Of a DNA stretch of 64,000 nt, positions 17,691 to 25,511 are shown piece by piece. Source of the DNA: Chromatiaceae bacterium (GTDB taxonomy: Bacteria; Pseudomonadota; Gammaproteobacteria; Chromatiales; Chromatiaceae); the NCBI GenBank assembly GCA_024235175.1, contig JACKMX010000005.1, positions 558,001-622,000 of the forward strand. Direction: 5' to 3'. Under the pieces are notes generated by a model. That model made no database searches. It was not told the origin of the DNA and saw only the letters and a program-made list of their open reading frames with translations. A program made the translations under genes and the position numbers. Every line of letters begins with the position of its first letter. Position 1 is the first letter of the stretch.

Positions 17691-20570
17691 TTATCGGCTG
17701 ATTACGCTCTCCGCTACCTGGTCAAGCGAAACTGTGCCCGTTGCAGTTGCAGGGGGTACCCGCGAGTTAACCAAGGCATCCGCTTCCACCCGTCCGCGCT
17801 GTATCAGAGGACGAATCTGCAACAGCCACAACTTACCCTCCGCGAAACCGAATTCTATGTCCCATGGGAGTTTATTGCCCTGCTCGTCCAGCGCAGGCGG
17901 ATAGCGCTCACGCACCTCATCCGCCAATTGGCGCAACTCGTCCATCTCCCGCTCGGTCAAAACCCGACCCGCAACTGCGGGCAGCCAGATGACACCTCCG
18001 CCTTCGGCCAGGGCACGGCGGTAAGGCGCTTTCGCCTCGGCCAGCAGCAGCGATGACCCATCCGTCCTCAACACCCTGGATTCGGCGCTCTCGTTATCCA
18101 CTGCCCCGCCAACTCCCCAGGCCACGGATACGGTCAATCCGTCACCACCGGTGGTCAGGTCCGAAGTCACCAGAACTCCGGATTTCTCGGACGGCACACT
18201 TTTCATCAATAACACCGAGGCGAATACCGCCTCTGGATTGCTCAGAACACGGGAACGCCATGCCATTGCCCGCTGAGTGTAGACCGAGGACCAGACCTCG
18301 GGCACAGCAGCGAACTGCCGCTCCAGCCCGACCACGTGCGGGATGGTCTTATTGAGTCCGGCTCCGGTGAATTGCGGCAGATCCTCGGCATTGGTATCCG
18401 ACCGGACAAACACACCGTAACTTCCGGCAGAACCGAACTCCTGCTCCATCATGGTGGTCAGTCTCGCAACCAGATCCGCATGTAACGATACTCCCGCCAC
18501 CATGCCGCGCACCGCATCCAGCTCGGCATTCATGCCTGCCTGGTCCAGCTCACCGGCCTGGTGTCGACGGAATGCCTGCTCCAGGCGCTGCCGTGGCGCC
18601 AGCGTATGTTCGGCAAAAATACCGAAGGGAAGCGCGATAGCGGCCGTAATGCGGCCGGGAAACAGCCGGTTCAGCTGGCCGACATTGGCTGCCTTGGGTC
18701 CGACTGTTTTACCTGAAAGTCCGGCATGCAGCTGTGCCAGAGGTATCGGCTGCTGTGCCAGATCCGGCTGGGGCAGCGCCACCTTCTGCAGGGTCACGGC
18801 CTGCTCGGTGGTTTTTTTCGCTGTCATCGTCAAATCATCCGGACGGTCTATCAATACCCGTCCATCACCTGCCACTGCGAGCAGCACCTCTTCTCCCGCA
18901 TGGTCACGCAGACGTGGCAGCAGCTCCTTTGCCACCACCGCGTTGGGTATACCCAGGTTTCGCGCCAGCATCTGCACATGGGACAACGGGTTACCCTCTC
19001 CCAGTGTGAGGATGCCCGCCACCGGATTCAGTTCGGGTACTGTCTCCGTCAGCACCGCGATTTCGTTCTCCGCCGCATGGAAGCCCTGTGCCAGCTCCTC
19101 CGGCTCCAGCACCCGCAGACGGCCGCGTGCCACGCCTGGATTGATGCCCAGCATACCTCCCACCGGATCATCGAATACGCGGTGTCCGATACCGGCAGCC
19201 CGGGCGCCGTCGACTGCAGCCCGATGCGCCAGTTCACCCAGCGGCAGAAGTACAGAATCGCGCAGCAGATCATCCACGAAACGGCCGGCCTTGGGCTCGA
19301 GTGCGGTGTAGTGCAGCAATGACTCGGCAAAATGATAACGCACTGTCTGCGCTGCCCAGCCCGCCGCCAGCGACAGACGCCGGGTGGCGAATGCAAAATC
19401 CAATGCAGCCGCGTCGCTTGCGCTCAACAGACCATCAAGCGGGGAAGTCAGGGCTTCGGTTTCACCTTCGGAGAGCCAACCCAGTCCCCAGGCGGCACGC
19501 GACAGATCCTGTGCCAAAGCCAGCAGCTCCCGCCGGGTCAGCTTCATATCCAGCCGTTCCAGCGCCGAGGTGCGCAGCTCCGCTTCCAATTCCATCAGCA
19601 GATCAAGCCGCCGCAGGCTGGCGCCAGGTTCTCTCTCCCCCGTGTCTTTGCGCAGTTGCTCCACTGCCCGAGACAAATGCTCGATGCGCAACTCCGGCAC
19701 TGCACCTTGCGCCTCTTTGATCAGCCGTGTTGCTTCGGGCGAGAACCTGGCAAGGGCATCCGCAGCCGCTTTCAGGCGAAATTGACGGCCGGCGGGACCG
19801 TACAGGTCATCCAGTCCTGCAGTCAGTTTCTGTGCCTTCTCGCGAATCTCCTGAGGAGCATCAGCTTGGCTGGCCAGCCACTCCTGTACACGTCCTGCAG
19901 TGCGTGCAGAGGGCCTGGAGTGCACCTCGATGCGCAGGTTGTTGAAGCTGGAAATCACATCCGCAATCTCTTGTGAGAGATGCCGTATGGTTCGGGTCCG
20001 GTCGCCGGTCGGCCTGCCGTGCGGAAGAATACGGCTGAGTTCACGCGCCAATAGAAACTCATCCTGAAGAAAGCCGGGTTGCGCAAAAAGTTTTAACAAC
20101 AACTCGCGGCCTGCCTGCTCCTCATCCTCAAGCTGTATCCGTCCCCGGTAGTGCTTTGCACGGCGCAATACCCAGCCGTCGTCCACCGAATCCAGATAGA
20201 ACTCCAGCGCCAGATCGCGCAGCCTGCGGTGGCGCTGTTCCGGCTGCCACAGTTCGTCCCAGGTGAGCGCCGCCACTACGGTACCTGCTGGCCATCCCAG
20301 CTGCAGCAACTGCATGCGTTCGGTGGAATACTCTGCGTACTGACGCCCGCCGCCGCGCTCTGCGCAGGGATAGGGTTTGGGCGGGTGAGAGCTGCCGTCG
20401 TTGCAAAACCAGCGGATGCGGCTATAGGGTCCACGCTCATTCCCCTTCATAGCGAATACTATGGCTTTGGCCGCTTCCAGTTTGGCCGCATCCGGCGGCG
20501 CCAATGCGGGAGCGGAGGCAACTGCCTGGCCGCAGGCCAATACAAACGTGATGAGAAAATTACGACGCAT
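17691..20570 (-). CDS. exported dikinase-like protein (glucan water dikinase-type His and ATP domains)
   Basis: 959 residues. A signal peptide (cleavage near AVASA) is followed by a mostly helical N-terminal region (to about 450) with no family I recognise. Then comes a PEP-utilizer-type phosphohistidine domain with PLSHVQMLARNLGIPNAV (His531), and a C-terminal PPDK_N-type ATP-binding domain (about 625-940) with ALPFGIFAEH, GVFVRSDTNAEDLPQFTGAG and EVWSSVYTQRAMAWRS. The His-then-ATP order and these motifs match alpha-glucan water dikinases rather than PEP synthase, where the ATP domain is N-terminal. A dikinase outside the cytoplasm is unexpected because ATP is scarce there. The neighbour downstream of its promoter is a TLC/Npt-type nucleotide-transporter homologue. 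The name PEP synthase should be avoided. Confidence 0.8.
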   Translation of the reverse strand: MRRNFLITFVLACGQAVASAPALAPPDAAKLEAAKAIVFAMKGNERGPYSRIRWFCNDGSSHPPKPYPCAERGGGRQYAEYSTERMQLLQLGWPAGTVVAALTWDELWQPEQRHRRLRDLALEFYLDSVDDGWVLRRAKHYRGRIQLEDEEQAGRELLLKLFAQPGFLQDEFLLARELSRILPHGRPTGDRTRTIRHLSQEIADVISSFNNLRIEVHSRPSARTAGRVQEWLASQADAPQEIREKAQKLTAGLDDLYGPAGRQFRLKAAADALARFSPEATRLIKEAQGAVPELRIEHLSRAVEQLRKDTGEREPGASLRRLDLLMELEAELRTSALERLDMKLTRRELLALAQDLSRAAWGLGWLSEGETEALTSPLDGLLSASDAAALDFAFATRRLSLAAGWAAQTVRYHFAESLLHYTALEPKAGRFVDDLLRDSVLLPLGELAHRAAVDGARAAGIGHRVFDDPVGGMLGINPGVARGRLRVLEPEELAQGFHAAENEIAVLTETVPELNPVAGILTLGEGNPLSHVQMLARNLGIPNAVVAKELLPRLRDHAGEEVLLAVAGDGRVLIDRPDDLTMTAKKTTEQAVTLQKVALPQPDLAQQPIPLAQLHAGLSGKTVGPKAANVGQLNRLFPGRITAAIALPFGIFAEHTLAPRQRLEQAFRRHQAGELDQAGMNAELDAVRGMVAGVSLHADLVARLTTMMEQEFGSAGSYGVFVRSDTNAEDLPQFTGAGLNKTIPHVVGLERQFAAVPEVWSSVYTQRAMAWRSRVLSNPEAVFASVLLMKSVPSEKSGVLVTSDLTTGGDGLTVSVAWGVGGAVDNESAESRVLRTDGSSLLLAEAKAPYRRALAEGGGVIWLPAVAGRVLTEREMDELRQLADEVRERYPPALDEQGNKLPWDIEFGFAEGKLWLLQIRPLIQRGRVEADALVNSRVPPATATGTVSLDQVAESVISR

Positions 20571-20717
20571 CCTTTACTCCTCTGCCTGAAGAACGCAACA
20601 AAGTGGACAATCGAGGGGTTTGACCTGAATTAACTCTACCTGCCGTCACTTGTTCCTGTTCGATTCTGGACCCATAATAGCGCTCTATTCTAACATCCAG
20701 TCCGGTATTGCTCACCC

Positions 20718-22088
20718 GTGTCCGTTGTCCATACAACCAGTCCCCCCTGGCCCAGGCGCATGTTGTGCCTAGTCACCGAGGTTCGCGCCGGTGAGGTGGT
20801 TCCGGCGTTGACCCTGTTCAGCACCATATTCCTGGTGTTGTGCGCTTATTACTTCATCAAGCCAGTGCGTGAAGGCTGGCTCTCCATTTCGGTCATTGCC
20901 GGGCTGAGTAAAATTGAGATAAAGGCTTACTCCAGCTTCGCGCAGACGCTGTTGCTGTTTGCCGTAATCCCGTTTTACGCCAGACTGACCACACGCTGGA
21001 TCAGGCGCGATCTGATCAGCCGGGTGGGACTCTTTTTCACCGTCAACCTGATTTTGTTCTGGGTGTTCCAGCCGGGCTTTCTGTTTCAGCAGGTGCCCTA
21101 TCTGGGGCTGGTGTTTTACATCTGGACCGGTATTTTCGCAGTGACGCTGGTGGCACAGTTCTGGTCTTTCTCTGCAGATCTTTACAGCGAAGAGCGCGGT
21201 AAACGACTGTTTCCGCTGATCGCGCTGGGAGCCTCCAGCGGCGCTGTCGTTGGATCCTGGCTGGGTGAGAAGATGGTCAAGGATATGGAAATTGAAACCT
21301 TCCACCTGCTGCTTATCGCCTGTATTCCACTCATCGCCGCACTCTTGCTTGCCCGTTGGGTCGACCGGCACGGCGTCAGTAGAAACCATGAGGGAATAAG
21401 CGACAGCGAACATGCCGCCGCTCCCGATACGGCCGGGGCCTATAGTTTGATTCTGCGTACGCACTATCTGAGACTTACCGCGCTGATGGTGTTTGCCATG
21501 TTCTGGGTCATTACCAACGGAGAGAATATCCTGTTTGCACTGGTACAGAGAGCCATGGAAACTGAGGGTCTGGACGCCGCCGCCACCAAGACCGCCACCA
21601 CAACCTTCTACAGCAACCTCTATTTCTGGGTCAATCTTACCGGCCTGCTGCTGCAAGCCTTTGTGGTCTCCAGGCTGCAGCGTTGGGGTGGTTTCGGTGC
21701 GCTGATGCTGACTCCACCGCTGGTTTCACTGGTGGGATACGGCGCCATGGCCAGCGAAAGCGCACTCGCAGTTGTGACTGCCGCCAAAACCGCAGAAAAC
21801 GGCACCAACTATTCGGTAAACAATACCGCGCGCCAGGTGCTCTGGCTGCCCACCACCAGGGAGATGATCTACAAAGCAAAAGCCGCCATCGACACGCTGT
21901 GTGTACGCCTTGGCGACGGCTTGGCGGCGCTCACTGTACTGATTGGCACCAGGGTGCTTAAAATTGAAGCGGCAAGTTTCATTCTGTTCAACATGATACT
22001 GATCGGTGTGTGGCTCATGCTGGCCATACTGGTGGTACGTGAGCACAGGCGGTTATTGGACCATCCATTCCCAGAGAGATCGACATGA
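20718..22088 (+). CDS. TLC/Npt-type NTP/NDP exchange transporter homologue (MFS-like)
   Basis: 456 residues with about 12 hydrophobic segments. The N-terminal signature ALTLFSTIFLVLCAYYFIKP, then VREGWL, and the block SEERGKRLFPLIALGASSG resemble bacterial members of the ATP/ADP (TLC) transporter family. Experimentally proven members exchange nucleotides in intracellular bacteria and plastids; free-living members are largely uncharacterised, so the substrate is open. Start: GTG at 20718; an ATG at 20760 is a possible alternative. It is divergent from the exported dikinase gene (147 bp apart) and overlaps the next gene by 4 bp (ATGA). Confidence 0.7.
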   Translation: MSVVHTTSPPWPRRMLCLVTEVRAGEVVPALTLFSTIFLVLCAYYFIKPVREGWLSISVIAGLSKIEIKAYSSFAQTLLLFAVIPFYARLTTRWIRRDLISRVGLFFTVNLILFWVFQPGFLFQQVPYLGLVFYIWTGIFAVTLVAQFWSFSADLYSEERGKRLFPLIALGASSGAVVGSWLGEKMVKDMEIETFHLLLIACIPLIAALLLARWVDRHGVSRNHEGISDSEHAAAPDTAGAYSLILRTHYLRLTALMVFAMFWVITNGENILFALVQRAMETEGLDAAATKTATTTFYSNLYFWVNLTGLLLQAFVVSRLQRWGGFGALMLTPPLVSLVGYGAMASESALAVVTAAKTAENGTNYSVNNTARQVLWLPTTREMIYKAKAAIDTLCVRLGDGLAALTVLIGTRVLKIEAASFILFNMILIGVWLMLAILVVREHRRLLDHPFPERST

Positions 22089-23005
22089 GTATCCGCCTGC
22101 GCCACGTTATCGGATTCGGCCTCTGTTTTCTGCTGCTGACTGCAACTGCCAGCAGCGCAAAACTGCAGCAGCTGCCGGTCCCTGTACCAAAAAGCGACTG
22201 GCTGCCCCTGACCAAGCATACAGACAGAAATCTACAAAAGCGGCTGGAGCAGCAGCTCTCCACGCGCCTGCAGTGGCGAAAACTGATACGAAAGCGGAAA
22301 ATGGCGGTTGGACTGGTGGATCTTTCGGATCCCGCAGCCCCGCTCTACGCCCATGTGAATGGCCAAAAAGAGATGTACGCGGCAAGCCTGCCGAAAATCG
22401 CCATTCTGCTCGCGGCATTTGACCATTTCGACAAAGGGAAGCTGAAGCGGACGCCAGAGGTTGAGCAGGATCTGCATGCAATGATCCGGAATTCGAGCAA
22501 CTCTGCTGCCACCCGCATGATCGACCGGATCGGCGGGCTGATGCAGGTGAACGAGGTGTTGCGTGATCCCCGCTATCACTTCTATGACCAGAAAAACGGC
22601 GGATTATGGGTCGGCAAACGCTATGCCAAGGAGGGACCGCGCGTGCCAGATCCCGTCAATGGGATATCACATGCCGCCACGGTAGCCCAGGTCTGCCGTT
22701 TCTACTACCTGCTGGCCACCGGCAGGCTGATCAATCCGGAAGCATCGCGTGACATGCTCGATATGCTCTCTGAACCAGGCATCGAGCACAAATTTGTCAA
22801 GTCTCTGACCGCATTGGCACCTGACGCGGATCTATACCGTAAATCGGGCACCTGGAAACAGTGGCACGCGGACTCGGTGCTCGTCTGGGGAGCGGACTGG
22901 CGCCGTTATATCCTGGTTGCCTTGGTGGAAAGCCCGAAGGGGGAGCAGATCCTGCGCGACTTGGTCGCCGTGGCGGAAAACGTACTTCAGGCAGGCGTCA
23001 ACTGA
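22085..23005 (+). CDS. exported serine hydrolase, class A beta-lactamase-like
   Basis: 306 residues, signal peptide ending near TASSA. Motifs in order: SLPK (Ser101, Lys104, SxxK), a Ser-Ser-Asn motif (NSSNSAATR) at the SxN position and KSGTW at the KTG position. A class A-type Glu166 loop is not obvious. The size matches class A beta-lactamases, but overall sequence and context argue for an envelope hydrolase rather than resistance. The start codon overlaps the transporter stop, so the two are translationally coupled. It is the counterpart of the serine hydrolase on the other side of the exported dikinase. Confidence 0.82.
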   Translation: MSIRLRHVIGFGLCFLLLTATASSAKLQQLPVPVPKSDWLPLTKHTDRNLQKRLEQQLSTRLQWRKLIRKRKMAVGLVDLSDPAAPLYAHVNGQKEMYAASLPKIAILLAAFDHFDKGKLKRTPEVEQDLHAMIRNSSNSAATRMIDRIGGLMQVNEVLRDPRYHFYDQKNGGLWVGKRYAKEGPRVPDPVNGISHAATVAQVCRFYYLLATGRLINPEASRDMLDMLSEPGIEHKFVKSLTALAPDADLYRKSGTWKQWHADSVLVWGADWRRYILVALVESPKGEQILRDLVAVAENVLQAGVN

Positions 23006-23068
23006 TGCATGCTGCCTCCGCAATCCAGGCTGTCAACCGATGGATATCGGCATAGTTTTAACAGCCCC

Positions 23069-23995
23069 CTAGCAGATCAGACCGAAAAAGCGGTTGAACT
23101 GGGACCTTTCCTCACTAACTTCATCCAGTCCGACCCGGCGGAAGCATACCGTCGCTCCGGGCATGCGCTGCGCCAACTGACCTGCGTCAAGTGAAGCGAT
23201 GCATCCCAGTTTGGGATAACCACCGATGGTCTGACGATCTTTCATCAGAACAATCGGCTGCCCGTCACCCGGTATCTGCACGGCGCCATAAGAGATGCCT
23301 TCGGATACTATGCCCTTCAACGAACACTCGACAGGCGCTCCAATGAGGCGGTATCCCATGCGGTCGCTCTGTTGACTGACGCCGTAGCGCGATGAAAAGA
23401 AACGCCGCAGCGTCTCAGCCGGAAAGTGGTGATACTGGTATCCGGCAATCAGGCGCAGAATCAGCAACTTGTCGTAGTCAGGAATGTACGCCGGACGCAC
23501 ACGCATAGGCTGGGATTTTTCCTGGCCAAGGCAGGGAATCCTATCGCCCTGCCGCAGCTTGCCTCCCTGCCCGTCCAATCCTCCGATTTTCTCCCGCATG
23601 ACGGTGGCGCAGCTTCCAAGCCGCGGGGAAACCTGAAGTCCCCCCTTTACCGCAAGATAGGAGCGCAGCCCTTTCCGGGGAAAGTTAAAAAGCAGAGTAT
23701 CCCCGGCTGCGAGATAAAAACTGTGCCATGGTGCCAGCGGAATTCCGTTCAATGTAGCGCCCAGATCGGCGCCGGTAACGGCAGCCATGGTGGCATCCAA
23801 TGCCCGCAGTTGGAGTCCACCGTAAGTGATCTCGATCTGCGCAGCTTCGGGCGCATTGTCCAGCAGCCTGTTTGCCCAGAGAAAAGCGTGTTCATCCATT
23901 GGACCGCCCTGGGTGTAGCCGATCCGTTGCTGACCATAACGTCCAAAATCCTGAATCTGGCTGAGTGGACCGGGGTTGATCACTTCGAAACTCAA
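23069..23995 (-). CDS. pxpC: 5-oxoprolinase subunit PxpC (biotin-dependent carboxyltransferase family)
   Basis: 308 residues matching the KipA/PxpC family (older names: allophanate hydrolase subunit 2 or biotin-dependent carboxyltransferase). Typical blocks are GPLSQIQDFGRYGQQRIGYT near the N-terminus and MGYRLIGAPVE around residue 220. With PxpA and PxpB it hydrolyses 5-oxo-L-proline to glutamate using ATP in the cytosol. It is the last gene of the pxpA-pxpB-pxpC operon, overlapping pxpB by 4 bp. Confidence 0.92.
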   Translation of the reverse strand: MSFEVINPGPLSQIQDFGRYGQQRIGYTQGGPMDEHAFLWANRLLDNAPEAAQIEITYGGLQLRALDATMAAVTGADLGATLNGIPLAPWHSFYLAAGDTLLFNFPRKGLRSYLAVKGGLQVSPRLGSCATVMREKIGGLDGQGGKLRQGDRIPCLGQEKSQPMRVRPAYIPDYDKLLILRLIAGYQYHHFPAETLRRFFSSRYGVSQQSDRMGYRLIGAPVECSLKGIVSEGISYGAVQIPGDGQPIVLMKDRQTIGGYPKLGCIASLDAGQLAQRMPGATVCFRRVGLDEVSEERSQFNRFFGLIC

Positions 23996-24678
23996 TCCAG
24001 CTTACCCCCCAGAGCCAGAAACTCCCGCCTGTCGATTGCACAAAACCTTACCAGGTCTCCAACCTGCAGCCGTGGTGCCTTGCTGTCGGCCGGGTGCATC
24101 GGTTGAGGTGTGCGCCCCAGTACCTGCCAACCTCCGGGAGAGTCGTCCGGATAGATGGCTGTCTGTCGTTCGGCGATCGCGACACTGCCGGCGCGAACCC
24201 TGCTGCGAGGTGTGTCTTTACGCGGCGTTGCCAGTTGTTCTGGAATGGTGCCCAGGTAACAGAACCCAGGGCTGAATCCGATCGCATAGACTCTGTAAGG
24301 AGTCGCGCAGTGAAGTGCGATCACCTGCTTCCGGGAGAGGCCGCTGCATAACGCCACCTGTTCCAGGTCAAGAGCAACCTCCGTACCATAATAGACTGGA
24401 ATGTCATGTTCGATTTGTACCTGCCCGCCGACAGGTTCCGATTCCAGCCGTTGCAGCAACTGCAGCAGTTCGGTTCTCAGATCCGGACCACAGACGCGTC
24501 CAAGGCAGAAGGTGATATGCAGTGAATTGTAGGAGGGCACCATGTCCGTCAACAGGGCGCCAAACCGAGCATCAATGGCATCCACTGCTTGACGTATACA
24601 AAGCGACAGAGAGGGATCTATGCCCTCCCCAAAACAGATGATCAGCGAGGATTCGGTAAGCAGCTCAATCCGTATCAC
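23992..24678 (-). CDS. pxpB: 5-oxoprolinase subunit PxpB (KipI family)
   Basis: 228 residues of the KipI/PxpB family. The conserved block GFSPGFCYLG is near residue 154 and VRAGSVAIAERQTAIYPDDS follows, both characteristic. It forms the PxpBC subcomplex. It starts inside the pxpA stop and ends inside the pxpC start (4-bp overlaps on both sides), which implies coupled translation and a fixed stoichiometry. Confidence 0.92.
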   Translation of the reverse strand: MIRIELLTESSLIICFGEGIDPSLSLCIRQAVDAIDARFGALLTDMVPSYNSLHITFCLGRVCGPDLRTELLQLLQRLESEPVGGQVQIEHDIPVYYGTEVALDLEQVALCSGLSRKQVIALHCATPYRVYAIGFSPGFCYLGTIPEQLATPRKDTPRSRVRAGSVAIAERQTAIYPDDSPGGWQVLGRTPQPMHPADSKAPRLQVGDLVRFCAIDRREFLALGGKLD

Positions 24679-25406
24679 ATTTGCAGCGTCCGGCGAATCT
24701 CTTTGATGGAACTCAGCAGTTGTTCGTTGTCACCGTGCAGACAGATGCTGTCGGCAGTCAATGATCGCTGACATCCGCTGATGGTGGTTACCATTTGTTG
24801 CAGCGTGATCTCTCTGATCTGCCGAATGACCCGTTCCACACTCGTATGAACCGCACCCGGCTGGGTACGGGGAACCAGCGTACCGTCGTCATTGTATGCG
24901 CGGTCTGAAAAGGCCTCGAACAGCAGCTTGATGCCATGCCTGTCTGCCAGCTGTTGTGCCTCCTGTTGGCGTACTCCTGCAATCATCATGAGCGGCAGAT
25001 TAGTGTCGAATGCGGCGACTGCCCTCATCACACTGTCCAGCACCTCATGGTCCACCGCCTTGCGGTTGTACAATGCGCCGTGGGGTTTGACATAGCTGAT
25101 CCTTGTGCCCTGTGCTTGACAGATCGCCTGCAGGGCACCCATCTGGTAGAGCACGCCCTGCGTCAACTCTTCCGCGCTGAGCTGCATATCCCGGCGGCCG
25201 AAACCCTGCAGGTCCGGGTAGCTTGGGTGGGCGCCGATGGTTACATTATGTTGCACCGCTAACGCAACTGTTCTCGCCATGGTGACCGGATCTGAGGCAT
25301 GAAAACCGCATGCAATATTGGCCATGTCAATATACGGCATAACAGCGGCATCATTACCCATATTCCAGCTGCCGAAGCTCTCTCCCACATCGCAGTTAAA
25401 ATGCAT
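24675..25406 (-). CDS. pxpA: 5-oxoprolinase subunit PxpA (LamB/YcsF family)
   Basis: 243 residues of the LamB/YcsF family. Typical motifs are NCDVGESFG at the start, ANIACGFHASDP near residue 40, GAHPSYPDLQGFGRR and YVKPHGALYN. The ATG at 25406 has AGGAG seven bases upstream and begins at the conserved MHFNCDVGE; an in-frame GTG at 25433 would add nine atypical residues. It provides the catalytic subunit opening 5-oxoproline to glutamate. It is first gene of the operon and links to the glutamate-using genes further along the window. Confidence 0.93.
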   Translation of the reverse strand: MHFNCDVGESFGSWNMGNDAAVMPYIDMANIACGFHASDPVTMARTVALAVQHNVTIGAHPSYPDLQGFGRRDMQLSAEELTQGVLYQMGALQAICQAQGTRISYVKPHGALYNRKAVDHEVLDSVMRAVAAFDTNLPLMMIAGVRQQEAQQLADRHGIKLLFEAFSDRAYNDDGTLVPRTQPGAVHTSVERVIRQIREITLQQMVTTISGCQRSLTADSICLHGDNEQLLSSIKEIRRTLQM

Positions 25407-25511
25407 TGGATCGCTCCTGTCTGAATCTTTCACATAGCTGAAACATAATCAACCGTTTCGTTTTTTACAAATCAGACACAGCGCGAAGTATCAGGTTTCG
25501 AAAAATCAGCG

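Noticed and set aside
17691..20570. Annotation as phosphoenolpyruvate synthase
   Set aside because: Domain order is reversed, there is no PEP-binding barrel and a signal peptide is present.
22085..23005. Antibiotic-resistance beta-lactamase
   Set aside because: Only the SxxK, SxN and KTG-type motifs match; no clear Glu166 loop, and the gene is coupled to a transporter in an envelope-type block.
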